Under the pieces are notes generated by a model that did not search any database, was not told the origin of the DNA, and saw only the letters and a list, made by a program, of their open reading frames with translations. The position numbers were made by a program, and so were the translations under genes. From Nitrobacter vulgaris (GTDB lineage Bacteria > Pseudomonadota > Alphaproteobacteria > Rhizobiales > Xanthobacteraceae), in NCBI RefSeq assembly GCF_002028545.1, contig NZ_MWPQ01000001.1:1-64000 (forward strand): a stretch of DNA of 64,000 nt, read 5' to 3'. Positions 40,890-49,113 of this stretch are shown here, piece after piece (position 1 is the stretch's first letter; every line of letters starts with the position of its first letter).

Positions 40890-41420
40890 TCAGTTGATTT
40901 TCTCATCGGCATAGACGCCCCAGAGTCGCTGCTGCTCGATCCAGCCGTCGAAGCCGTCACCCGCAACATGGCACCATCCCGACGCGCAATGTTTGACCTG
41001 CGCCACGACGCCAGCCTGCAAGCGGGCAGCCACATTGCCTTGAACATCCGCGCGATCATACAGCAGCGCGAAGTCGTTCTTCGTCTTCATCGTGACGACT
41101 GCGGTGCGACGGCCTGACAGCAGCGAGTGATAGACCCACCCCTCGGCTCCCTCGGAGTCCCGGATGCGGCGCCAATTCTCGAATTCCGCAGTGATTTCGA
41201 CGGGGAGGCCGGCCTTGGTATAGACCCAGGCGACGTCGTTATCCTTGGTCGGACCGGCGCGGACGTTCACGTGGTCGGACTTCAGGCTCACATAACGCGG
41301 AACCGGCAGTCCGCTGGTGGATAGCGCGGAGTCCTTGGCGGCGGCGGTGGTTTCGAGCCCAGCCGCACTCAGCATCGCCGCTGCGAACACCATGGAAATA
41401 GTGCGCCATTTCACCATCAT
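40890..41420 (-). CDS. Exported bacterial SH3-domain protein
   Basis: A 176-residue protein with a signal peptide (ISMVFAAAMLSAAGLETTAAA) and two SH3-like repeats. The first repeat is VNVRAGPTKDNDVAWVY, with WRRIRDSEGAEGWVYHSLLSG. The second has ADVQGNVAARLQAGVVAQV, with GWCHVAGDGFDGWIEQQRLWGVY. Each ends in the usual GW.x repeat closure. Such domains bind peptidoglycan or peptides in the periplasm. Function unknown. ATG 41420 (ATGATG) has a GGGGGCAGG site upstream. Confidence 0.82.
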   Translation of the reverse strand: MMVKWRTISMVFAAAMLSAAGLETTAAAKDSALSTSGLPVPRYVSLKSDHVNVRAGPTKDNDVAWVYTKAGLPVEITAEFENWRRIRDSEGAEGWVYHSLLSGRRTAVVTMKTKNDFALLYDRADVQGNVAARLQAGVVAQVKHCASGWCHVAGDGFDGWIEQQRLWGVYADEKIN

Positions 41421-41798
41421 CACCTGCCCCCGAGACGTCCACCATACCACCCGAACCGGCCGCCCCGTCTTCCGGACCCGTCTTGCCTTGGCACGACCTT
41501 CTGCTAGAGAGGATCAAACCCAGGATGACCGGGGAGAAGCCCGGGAAAGTGCACGGAAGATGCGAGGGACCCGGGATACCAGGGAGACAGCCGATATCAG
41601 CCAGCGACTGCAGTTTCGAACGTGTGGGTTAACAGGGACTGAACGGTATGTCCGCAGAACCTGATTCGCTTGGATTGTGGGTTGCCACAGGCAGTTTCCG
41701 AACTCGAACGCGTGGCGTCACCGCGTGACTCCAATGTTTCATCAAAGGTTGCCGCAGGGGTCTACGAATTTCGAAAATCGGAAACTAGAGAGCATCAA
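41421..41798. other. Divergent intergenic region before the 2-hydroxyacid dehydrogenase
   Basis: About 380 bases. Bases 41518-41600 are purine-rich with a recurring GGGA/CCCGGG pattern, including a CCGGG...CCCGG hairpin near 41530. I see no open frame with protein features. It could be a long 5' leader or a small RNA, but nothing here matches a family I know. Confidence 0.35.
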
Positions 41799-42800
41799 AT
41801 GTCGATCAAGAAAAAGCCTCTGGTTGTCGTCACGCGCAAGCTGCCGGACTCGGTCGAGACTCGAATGCGCGAACTCTTTGACGCGCGGCTCAATCTTGAC
41901 GACCGGCCGATGACGACCGAACAGCTCATGGACGCCGTCCGCACCGTCGACATCCTGGTCACGACGGTGACCGACGATATTAACGGGACCGTGCTGAAAC
42001 AGCCGGATTGCAAGCTGAAGCTGATCGCGCAGTTCGGCAACGGCGTCGATAATATCGATGTTGTCGCCGCGCACGAGCTCGGCATCACCGTCACCAACAC
42101 GCCGAACGTTCTTACCGAAGACACCGCCGACATGACCATGGCGCTGATTCTCGCAGTCCCGCGCCGTTTCATTGAGGGCGCCGCGCTGCTGACCGCGGGC
42201 GGTGACTGGCCGGGCTGGTCGCCGACATGGATGCTCGGCCGGCGGCTCGGCGGCAAGCGGCTCGGCATTATCGGCATGGGCCGCATCGGTCAGGCCGTGG
42301 CGCGCCGGGCCCACGCCTTCGGCCTGCAAATCCACTACCATAACCGCAAGCCCGTGGCGCCGAAGATCGCCGACGAACTCGGCGCGACCTATTGGGATTC
42401 GCTCGACCAGATGCTGGCACGGATGGACATCATCTCGGTGAATTGTCCGCATACCCCGGCCACCTTCCACCTCTTGTCGGCGCGCCGCCTCAAGCTGATC
42501 CGCAAGGACGCCTATATCGTCAACACTGCGCGCGGCACTGTGATCGACGAGGACACACTGACGAAACTGATCGAGGCCGGCGAAATCGCCGGCGCGGCGC
42601 TCGACGTGTTCGAACATGAACCTGCAGTCAACCCCAGGCTGGTCCGCCTTGCCAAGGCCGGCAAGGTCGTGCTGCTGCCGCATATGGGGTCCGCCACCAT
42701 CGAGGGCCGCGTCGAAATGGGCGAGAAGGTTATCATCAACATTCGCACCTTCCTCGATGCGCACAAGCCGCCGGACCGCGTGCTGCCGAGCATGTTGTGA
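41799..42800 (+). CDS. D-isomer-specific 2-hydroxyacid dehydrogenase (glyoxylate reductase-like)
   Basis: A 333-residue NAD(P)-dependent dehydrogenase. It has LKLIAQFGNGVDNIDV, the nucleotide-binding LGIIGMGRIGQAVARRAHAFG, and the signature SVNCPHTPATFHLLS. The catalytic Arg, Glu and His are in NTARGTVIDE, EHEPAVNP and LLPHMGSAT. The family reduces glyoxylate or hydroxypyruvate; the substrate is not certain. ATG 41799 gives the normal N-terminus and has AGAGAG upstream. It is followed by a family D palindromic repeat. Confidence 0.88.
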   Translation: MSIKKKPLVVVTRKLPDSVETRMRELFDARLNLDDRPMTTEQLMDAVRTVDILVTTVTDDINGTVLKQPDCKLKLIAQFGNGVDNIDVVAAHELGITVTNTPNVLTEDTADMTMALILAVPRRFIEGAALLTAGGDWPGWSPTWMLGRRLGGKRLGIIGMGRIGQAVARRAHAFGLQIHYHNRKPVAPKIADELGATYWDSLDQMLARMDIISVNCPHTPATFHLLSARRLKLIRKDAYIVNTARGTVIDEDTLTKLIEAGEIAGAALDVFEHEPAVNPRLVRLAKAGKVVLLPHMGSATIEGRVEMGEKVIINIRTFLDAHKPPDRVLPSML

Positions 42801-42818
42801 GGAAGCGCTCCGCAAACC

Positions 42819-42933
42819 CCGTCATTGCGAGCGGCGCAAGACCGGCTGCGCCGGGTTTGCGTCAAGCGAAGCAATCCAGGACCGCATAAAAAAACTGGAT
42901 TGCTTCGTCCGCTTCGCCTCCTCGCAATGACGG
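42819..42933. repeat. Palindromic repeat, family D (CGTCATTGCGAG type)
   Basis: A 115-bp element with perfect 13-bp ends CCGTCATTGCGAG / CTCGCAATGACGG and perfect inner arms GAAGCAATCCAG (42868-42879) / CTGGATTGCTTC (42895-42906). A short GC hairpin is inserted in the left half. This repeat type is common in Bradyrhizobiaceae genomes. It lies between the convergent 2-hydroxyacid dehydrogenase and MoeB-like genes. Confidence 0.9.
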
Positions 42934-42957
42934 CAAGCGAACCTGCACTATCATCCG

Positions 42958-43758
42958 TCAGCGATACGCGCTTAAATCCCTGATGGTCGGATGATCGCCG
43001 TTGAGCGGATTCGACGGATCGCGCCTATAATTCAGCGTCTCGAACCGCATCGCGCGCGCATCCACCATCAATAAACGCCCGACCAGCCCCTCGCCGAATC
43101 CGACGATCTCACGGATCACTTCCAACGCCGTCATCGAGCCGAGCACGCCGGCCAGCGCGCCGAGAATGCCCGCTTGCTGGCAGCTCGGCACCGTGCCCTC
43201 CGGTGGCGGTTCGGGGAACAGGCAACGGTACGTCGGATTGAACTCGCCATCGGCATTCGTCTCGTGCGCGCGGATCGTCGTCAGCGATCCGTCGAACACC
43301 CCGAGCGCGGCGGTCACCAGCGGCTTTTTCGCCAGATAACAGGCATCCGCCACCAGATAGCGTGTGGTGAAATTATCCGAGCCGTCGGCGACGACGTCGT
43401 AGTCTGCAAACAGTGACAACGCATTCGCCGCATCCAGCCGCATATGATGGGCGTGGAATGCGACGTGCGGGTTGAGCGCGCGGATTTTGTCAGCGGCGCT
43501 CTCAACCTTGGGACTGCCGATATCCGGCGTCGCGTGAATGATCTGGCGCTGCAAATTCGACAGCGTCACCACGTCGTCATCGATGACGCCGAGCGTACCC
43601 ACGCCCGCGGCCGCCAGATACATCAGCGCCGGCGCACCGAGACCCCCGGCTCCAATCATCAGCACGCGCGCATTGCGCAGCGCGTTCTGGCCAGGGCCGC
43701 CGACTTCGCGCATCACGATGTGGCGGGCATAGCGTTCAAGTTCGTCGGCGCTCAGCAT
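42958..43758 (-). CDS. ThiF/MoeB/HesA-family adenylyltransferase
   Basis: A 266-residue E1-like enzyme. It has GAGGLGAPALMYLAAAGVG (nucleotide-binding), DDDVVTLSNLQRQIIH (Arg for ATP), and the crossover region FTTRYLVADACYLAKKPLV. It would adenylate the C-terminal Gly of a ubiquitin-like sulfur carrier such as MoaD or ThiS. The zinc site of E. coli MoeB is incomplete: only one Cys of the first pair remains (TYRCLF), and the second CxxC is replaced by DPSNPLNG. This is shared, as I recall, by many alphaproteobacterial members. Partner not encoded nearby. Confidence 0.85.
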   Translation of the reverse strand: MLSADELERYARHIVMREVGGPGQNALRNARVLMIGAGGLGAPALMYLAAAGVGTLGVIDDDVVTLSNLQRQIIHATPDIGSPKVESAADKIRALNPHVAFHAHHMRLDAANALSLFADYDVVADGSDNFTTRYLVADACYLAKKPLVTAALGVFDGSLTTIRAHETNADGEFNPTYRCLFPEPPPEGTVPSCQQAGILGALAGVLGSMTALEVIREIVGFGEGLVGRLLMVDARAMRFETLNYRRDPSNPLNGDHPTIRDLSAYR

Positions 43759-43844
43759 CGTCCTGCCGTTCTCGTCTCGATCCAGCGCCGCACGCGGGCC
43801 AGAACCTCAGTGGCTGCTGTTGCCGGCCACGCAGATGTGTTTCA

Positions 43845-43898
43845 ATATAGCGTTTTCGAGAGAAGTGGAATCCGGTTCGCGTGACGAAAACGCGTCAA
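43845..43898 (-). repeat. Interspersed repeat, family B, copy 6 (short form, reverse)
   Basis: Plus strand reads TATAGCGTTTTCGAG, AGAAGTGGAATCCGGTT, CGCGTGACGAAAACGCGTCA. This copy shows the shared core with family A most clearly. It lies between the divergent MoeB-like and protease-like genes. Confidence 0.85.
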
Positions 43899-43939
43899 AC
43901 CAAGACTCTAACGCCGTTTCAACGGAGGCGAAAGCTGCC

Positions 43940-45274
43940 ATGCGAACGACGATGGCCGCGGCATTGATGATCGTGGCCACCACGATGTATGCCCAGGCGC
44001 AAACCGGCGGCACTGCCGGAAGCGCGAAAAACAAACCGGCAGCCGCCCGCCCGCCGGCGCAAACCCCGGCCGATACCGTGAGCGCGATGGCACCCGCGGC
44101 GCTTCAGGCACTTCAATCCGACCTGGCATGGACCAGCCACTATAACGGCCTCATCAATGGCGAGGTCAGCGACAGGCTCATCGCTGCGATCAAGGCATTC
44201 CAGAACGATCAGGGCGGCAAGCAGACCGGTGTGCTTAACCCGCAGGAACGCGGCGTTCTCGCCGCGGCGGCGCGGAAAGCGCGCGCGAATGTCGGCTGGA
44301 AGATCGTCGCCGATGCCGCTATCGGCGTTCGGCTGGGCCTGCCGGCGAGGCTGGTGCCGCAGCAATCGAGAGAGGGCGAAAGCACGAAATGGAGTTCTTC
44401 AACCGGCACGATCCAGATCTTCGTCATGCGCCGCAAGGAAGCCGGCCTCACAACCGCAAGGCTGGTCGACCACGAACGCAAGCAGCCCGCCGGTCGCAAG
44501 ATCGACTACAGCGCCGTCAAACCGGATGTCTTCGTGCTGTCAGGCACACAGGGTCTGAAGAAGTTCTACATGCGCGGCCAACTCCGTGATAGCGAGGCGC
44601 GCATCCTGACCATTCTCTACGATCAGGCCACCGAAGGCGTCATGGAGCCGGTAGTGATCGCCATGTCGAGCGCATTCGACCCGTTTCCGGCGAACGGTCC
44701 GGCGCTTCGCAAGATGGTGGAATATGCAAGCGGCGTGACTGTCAGCAGCGACGGCGCGATCATCACCGGACGCGACGCCACCGACGGATGCCGGTCGATT
44801 GTCGTCGCGGGCCATGGCAATGCCGACCGGATCGCCGACGACAAGGATCACGGCCTCGCGCTGCTGCGCATCTACGGCGCACATGGATTGCATCCGATCG
44901 CGCTCGGTCGCGATGCGGCAAAAGGTGGAGTCGATCTGGTCGGCATCACCGATCCCCAAAGCCAGGGCGGCGGCTCCGCCGTCAGTCGCATCAAGGCCTC
45001 GGTGACGCAGGGCGGCGATGAATTGATGCTGACGCCGGCACCGGCCTTGGGTTTTTCCGGCGCGGCGGCGCTCGATGCAAACGGAAAGCTCGCAGGGCTT
45101 GCACTCCTGAAGCCGGCGGACATCGCCGGACTTTCGGATGCGGCGACGGCCGCACAGGCCGTGCTCGCTCCAGTGGAAGCCGTCCGCGATTTTCTGAAAG
45201 CGAACGATGTGACGTCCGACGGAACGCTTGATGCAGAAGCCGCCGTGGTTCGCGTCATCTGCGTGCGGAGATAG
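43940..45274 (+). CDS. Exported peptidoglycan-binding protein with degenerate trypsin-fold domain
   Basis: A 444-residue protein. It has a signal peptide (MRTTMAAALMIVATTMYAQAQ), then a peptidoglycan-binding helical repeat at about 65-120 (HYNGLINGEVSDRLIAAIKAF), an unassigned middle region, and a C-terminal serine-protease-like domain at about 265-435. In that domain the Ser survives (GFSGAAALDANG) and the Asp may (DKDHGLALLRI). The segment that should carry the catalytic His reads IITGRDATDGCRSIVV, with no His. So it is probably an inactive protease fold used for binding. ATG 43940 gives the signal peptide; the longer frame reads repeat family B. Confidence 0.75.
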   Translation: MRTTMAAALMIVATTMYAQAQTGGTAGSAKNKPAAARPPAQTPADTVSAMAPAALQALQSDLAWTSHYNGLINGEVSDRLIAAIKAFQNDQGGKQTGVLNPQERGVLAAAARKARANVGWKIVADAAIGVRLGLPARLVPQQSREGESTKWSSSTGTIQIFVMRRKEAGLTTARLVDHERKQPAGRKIDYSAVKPDVFVLSGTQGLKKFYMRGQLRDSEARILTILYDQATEGVMEPVVIAMSSAFDPFPANGPALRKMVEYASGVTVSSDGAIITGRDATDGCRSIVVAGHGNADRIADDKDHGLALLRIYGAHGLHPIALGRDAAKGGVDLVGITDPQSQGGGSAVSRIKASVTQGGDELMLTPAPALGFSGAAALDANGKLAGLALLKPADIAGLSDAATAAQAVLAPVEAVRDFLKANDVTSDGTLDAEAAVVRVICVRR

Positions 45275-45306
45275 GTCGACACATCCACTCGGCTGGCTGA
45301 ACCGGG

Positions 45307-46188
45307 TTACGTCTGGCAACCCGGACACCAGAACGTCGAGCGTCCGTTCTGGGTGAAGCGCCTCACCGTGCCCTTGCATGTCGGCGTCCGGCACTTGTCG
45401 CCCTCGCGATCGTAGACCCGAAACGAATGCTGGAAGTAACCGAGTTCTCCTGTGGTCTGACGATGATCGCGAAGCGAAGAACCTCCCGCCTTGATCGCCT
45501 GATTGAGCACGTCGTGAATGGCAGCGACCAGTCGTTCGGCGCGCTCAGACGGCGCACCCGTTTTCAGGGCAAGCGTTGCGGCGAGACGGCGCGGCGAAAG
45601 CCGCGCGCGAAACAGCGCCTCGCACACATAGATGTTGCCGAGCCCCGCGACCACGCGCTGATCGAGCAGCGCGGCCTTCAGGCTGGTCTTCTTGTCGCGG
45701 CACGAACGCGCCAGCATCGCCGCGTCAAATTCATTCCCAAGCGGCTCCGGGCCGAGTCCTCTCAGTAGCGGCTCGTCGTCGAGCGCTTCGCGCGCGACAA
45801 CCTTCATGTACCCGAAACGGCGCGGATCGTTGAACACGATCTCGACGCCGGAGGACATCGTAAAACACACATGATCGTGGGCGCGGCCCTCGTTACGCCG
45901 ATGGTGAAAATCGCCCGGAGCCGCGGCTCCGGCCGCATCGATCACGCGAAAGGATCCGGACATGCCGAGATGCATCAGCAGCACGTCGCCGGATGCGAGG
46001 TCCGCCAGCAGGTACTTTGCCCGCCGCCCGAGCCCGGTCACGACCTGGCCCTCCAGACGGGCGACGAAATCGGTCTGGAACGGAAACCGCAAGTCCTTGC
46101 GCCGGGTCTCGGCGCGGACGATGGTCACTCCCTCCATCGCTGGCTGCAAGCCGCGGCGTACGGTTTCGACCTCGGGAAGTTCAGGCAC
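45307..46188 (-). CDS. mutM: Formamidopyrimidine-DNA glycosylase MutM
   Basis: A 293-residue Fpg. It starts [13 protein letters not shown] after Met, giving the catalytic N-terminal Pro and Glu. The helix-2-turn-helix region has [22 protein letters not shown], and the C-terminal zinc finger has CRTPTCKG and FWCPGCQ. It removes 8-oxoguanine and opened purines. It lies back to back with the glyoxalase-fold gene and divergent to ubiE as in relatives. Confidence 0.95.
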   Translation of the reverse strand: MPELPEVETVRRGLQPAMEGVTIVRAETRRKDLRFPFQTDFVARLEGQVVTGLGRRAKYLLADLASGDVLLMHLGMSGSFRVIDAAGAAAPGDFHHRRNEGRAHDHVCFTMSSGVEIVFNDPRRFGYMKVVAREALDDEPLLRGLGPEPLGNEFDAAMLARSCRDKKTSLKAALLDQRVVAGLGNIYVCEALFRARLSPRRLAATLALKTGAPSERAERLVAAIHDVLNQAIKAGGSSLRDHRQTTGELGYFQHSFRVYDREGDKCRTPTCKGTVRRFTQNGRSTFWCPGCQT

Positions 46189-46221
46189 CGCTGCGCTCGT
46201 TTCGTGGGATTCTCCGGCGTT

Positions 46222-46602
46222 CTAAGCCGGGGTCTCGTTTTCTTCGCTGAAGACCAGGCAGTTATAGAACGGATCAGTCACCGTCATGGTGGTAGCGCCC
46301 CAGGGCTGGCGCTCCAATCCCGGCCGGGCATAGCCGTAACGCTTGGCAAGCAGCCCAGCCTGATAATCCGCAAGCCCCGTCGTCTCGATGATGATCCGTG
46401 CGCCGGGCGAGCAGCCTCCATGGTGTTCGCTGAGATGCAGCACCGCCGAGCCCAGCGATATCCCCATGTAGAGCGGCAGATCCGGCTCGAACCGATGTTC
46501 GAAATCGACCTTGAAGCCGAGAAAATCGAGGTAGAACTCCCGCGCCTTGCGGACATCGAACATCCGGAGGGTGGGGGTCACGCTGGCAAACTTTGGAGAC
46601 AT
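46222..46602 (-). CDS. Glyoxalase/bleomycin-resistance superfamily protein
   Basis: A 126-residue vicinal-oxygen-chelate protein with two paired beta-alpha-beta-beta-beta modules. Module 1: TPTLRMFDVRKAREFYLDFLGF, ending with VLHLSEH. Module 2: RIIIETTGLADYQAGLL, ending with TVTDPFYNCLVFSEE. It resembles BLMA/glyoxalase-like binding proteins; the ligand is unknown. It is 33 bases upstream of mutM on the same strand and probably co-transcribed. Confidence 0.8.
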   Translation of the reverse strand: MSPKFASVTPTLRMFDVRKAREFYLDFLGFKVDFEHRFEPDLPLYMGISLGSAVLHLSEHHGGCSPGARIIIETTGLADYQAGLLAKRYGYARPGLERQPWGATTMTVTDPFYNCLVFSEENETPA

Positions 46603-46688
46603 GGACGCTTCCCTCTTGATGTCGCCGGTTAACCACTCTCCGATGGCGATCCATCCTCAGATCGACCTGGCTTGTAGCGCAGCGCAGC

Positions 46689-47483
46689 ATGGCAGGCTAT
46701 GGTTCGGTCATGGAGAAAATGGGCATGGATCGAGAGGACCAAACGCATTTCGGCTTCAGGGACGTCCCCCTGGTGGACAAGCAAACGCTGGTGAACGACG
46801 TCTTCCACAGCGTGGCGCAGCGTTACGACCTGATGAACGATCTGATGTCCGGCGGACTGCACCGCGTCTGGAAGGATGTGTTGATCACGGCGCTGAACCC
46901 GCCGCGCAGCGATGCGCCATTTTCGCTGCTCGATGTCGCAGGCGGCACCGGGGACATTGCCTTTCGGGCCGCGAAAGCCGCGGGCCACGGATTTCAGACC
47001 ACCGTCTGCGACATCAATCCGGATATGCTCGCGGTCGGCCGCGAGCGCGCCATCAAGACACATCTCGATCATCAGGTGTCGTTCGTCGAAGGTAACGCCG
47101 AGGCATTGGCGTTCGCGGATCGCAGTTTTGACGCCTATACCATCGCTTTCGGCATCCGCAACGTGCCGCGCATCGACGCCGCGCTGCGCGAAGCGTTTCG
47201 GGTGCTAAAGCCAGGCGGCCGGCTTCTCTGTCTCGAATTCTCGACGGTCGATGTGCCGGGACTCGACAAAATCTACGATCTGTTCTCTTTCAAGGTGATC
47301 CCGCCGCTCGGCCGCACCGTCACAGGCGACGCCGACTCCTATCAGTATCTGGTCGAATCAATCCGCAATTTTCCGAAGCCGAATGCCTTTGCCGACATGA
47401 TCCGTGACGCCGGCTTCGCCCGCGTGACCTGGCAGGCGCTCTCCGGCGGCATCGTCGCACTACACTCGGGCTGGCGTTTGTGA
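46689..47483 (+). CDS. ubiE: Ubiquinone/menaquinone C-methyltransferase UbiE
   Basis: A 264-residue class I methyltransferase. It has [27 protein letters not shown] motif [18 protein letters not shown], and [11 protein letters not shown], then [13 protein letters not shown] and [20 protein letters not shown], all UbiE hallmarks. It methylates the quinone ring in ubiquinone synthesis. The N-terminal start is uncertain: ATG 46689, 46710 or 46725 are all in frame. It overlaps ubiB by 4 bases (GTGA). Confidence 0.95.
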   Translation: MAGYGSVMEKMGMDREDQTHFGFRDVPLVDKQTLVNDVFHSVAQRYDLMNDLMSGGLHRVWKDVLITALNPPRSDAPFSLLDVAGGTGDIAFRAAKAAGHGFQTTVCDINPDMLAVGRERAIKTHLDHQVSFVEGNAEALAFADRSFDAYTIAFGIRNVPRIDAALREAFRVLKPGGRLLCLEFSTVDVPGLDKIYDLFSFKVIPPLGRTVTGDADSYQYLVESIRNFPKPNAFADMIRDAGFARVTWQALSGGIVALHSGWRL

Positions 47484-49048
47484 TCTCCGCATTATCCCAC
47501 GTCGCGCGGCTGGCACGCGCCGCGTTCGTGTTCGCGCGCGAAGGCGTGTTCGGCGTCGTCGATCCCTCGCTGGTGCCGCCGCCCGGACAGCTCGCGCTGC
47601 GCATGGCCCGCCTCGTCGAGCGCCGCGGCGCGAAATCCGGCTCGCGGCTGACGCGCGCGCTGACGCGGCTCGGGCCGGCCTATCTCAAGCTTGGACAATT
47701 CCTGGCCACGCGCCCCGATGTCATCGGCATCGCCATGGCTCGCGATCTGGAAAGCCTGCAGGACCGCTTGCCGCCGTTTTCACAAGCGGAAGCTGAAGCG
47801 GTGGTCGCGGCGTCTTTGGAAAGACCCGTGACACAGGTTTTCGCAAGTTTCGGACCGCCGGTGGCGGCAGCCTCGATCGCACAGGTCCATCGCGGCGAGG
47901 TCGAGAAGAACGGCGTCCGAAAGCAGGTTGCGGTCAAGGTGTTAAGGCCCAACGTCGGCGCACGCTTTCGACGCGACCTCTCGGACTTTTTTTTCGTCGC
48001 CAACAAGGCCGAAGCGCATTCGGCCGAAGCGCGGCGGCTGCGCCTCATCGAAATCATCAACACCATGTCGCGATCGGTAGCGATGGAAATGGACCTGCGG
48101 CTGGAGGCGGCCGCACTGTCGGAGATGGCGGAGAATACCCGCGACGATCGGGACTTTCGCGTTCCTACTGTGGACTGGGATCGCACCACTCACAACGTGC
48201 TGACGATGGAGTGGATCGACGGCATCGCGCTGAACGATCATGCGCGTCTTGCGCAAGCGAAAGCCGATCTGCCCGAACTCGGCCGCAAGGTGATCCAGAG
48301 TTTTCTGCGCCATGCGCTGCGCGACGGCTTCTTTCACGCCGACATGCATCCGGGCAACCTGTTTCTCGACGATTCGGGCCGGCTGGTCGCGGTCGACTTC
48401 GGCATCATGGGACGGCTGGGATTGAAAGAGCGGCGTTTCCTTGCCGAAATTCTGCTCGGCTTTATCACGCGTGACTACCGCCGCGTCGCCGAGGTGCACT
48501 TCGAGGCCGGATACGTGCCGGGCCATCACTCGGTGGAGAATTTCGCGCAAGCGATCCGCGCCATCGGCGAGCCGATCCACAATCGCACCGCCGAGGAAAT
48601 CTCGATGGCCAAGCTGCTGACGCTGCTGCTTGAGGTCACCGGCCTGTTCGACATGCAGACGCGCCCCGAACTGATCCTGTTGCAGAAGACCATGGTGGTG
48701 GTCGAAGGAGTGGCGCGCAGCTTCGACCCTAAATTGGATATCTGGACGGTGGCCGATCCGGTCGTCCGCGAATGGATTACGGAGAATCTCGGCCCGATCG
48801 GACGGATGCAGGGCGCGATTGCCGGCGCCGGCGAGCTTGGCCGCCTGCTCGGTGGGTTGCCGGCGATCGCCTCGCGAACGGTCTCTCTCATCGAGCAGTT
48901 CGAGGCGATGGCGCGCGAAGGGCTGACATTGGGGCCTGACACCATTGCGGAGATCAAGCGGGCTGAAGAACGCAGTCAGCGCTGGAATATTCTGGCGCTC
49001 TGGGTCATCGCCGCGGCGCTTATGGGTCTGCTCTGGACCGCACATTGA
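47480..49048 (+). CDS. ubiB: Ubiquinone biosynthesis kinase-like protein UbiB
   Basis: A 522-residue ADCK/UbiB atypical kinase. It has the KxGQ motif ([13 protein letters not shown]), an Ala-rich loop ([13 protein letters not shown]), [23 protein letters not shown] and [12 protein letters not shown]. The C-terminal end has a membrane segment ([17 protein letters not shown]). It supports ubiquinone synthesis as an ATPase. Start is GTG 47480, overlapping ubiE. The coaBC gene follows 65 bases later. Confidence 0.95.
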   Translation: MISALSHVARLARAAFVFAREGVFGVVDPSLVPPPGQLALRMARLVERRGAKSGSRLTRALTRLGPAYLKLGQFLATRPDVIGIAMARDLESLQDRLPPFSQAEAEAVVAASLERPVTQVFASFGPPVAAASIAQVHRGEVEKNGVRKQVAVKVLRPNVGARFRRDLSDFFFVANKAEAHSAEARRLRLIEIINTMSRSVAMEMDLRLEAAALSEMAENTRDDRDFRVPTVDWDRTTHNVLTMEWIDGIALNDHARLAQAKADLPELGRKVIQSFLRHALRDGFFHADMHPGNLFLDDSGRLVAVDFGIMGRLGLKERRFLAEILLGFITRDYRRVAEVHFEAGYVPGHHSVENFAQAIRAIGEPIHNRTAEEISMAKLLTLLLEVTGLFDMQTRPELILLQKTMVVVEGVARSFDPKLDIWTVADPVVREWITENLGPIGRMQGAIAGAGELGRLLGGLPAIASRTVSLIEQFEAMAREGLTLGPDTIAEIKRAEERSQRWNILALWVIAAALMGLLWTAH

Positions 49049-49077
49049 TTGAGTTGATTGCAGTGACACCAATCGAC

Positions 49078-49101
49078 TGATATCAATGCTATCATACGTA
49101 T
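49078..49101. promoter_or_regulatory. Candidate operator for the ribbon-helix-helix domain of CoaBC
   Basis: TGATATCA (49078-49085), one base, TGCTATCA (49087-49094): an imperfect inverted/direct repeat. ATACGTAT (49094-49101) adds a palindrome. TGCTATCA equals, as I recall it, the half-site bound by Neisseria FitA. The stretch is 20-35 bases before the coaBC start codon. Binding is inference. Confidence 0.45.
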
Positions 49102-49113
49102 CGCGGGACTATT

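Noticed and set aside
43820-43939. Longer N-terminus for the protease-fold protein
   Set aside because: It translates the family B repeat and would bury the signal peptide that starts at 43940.
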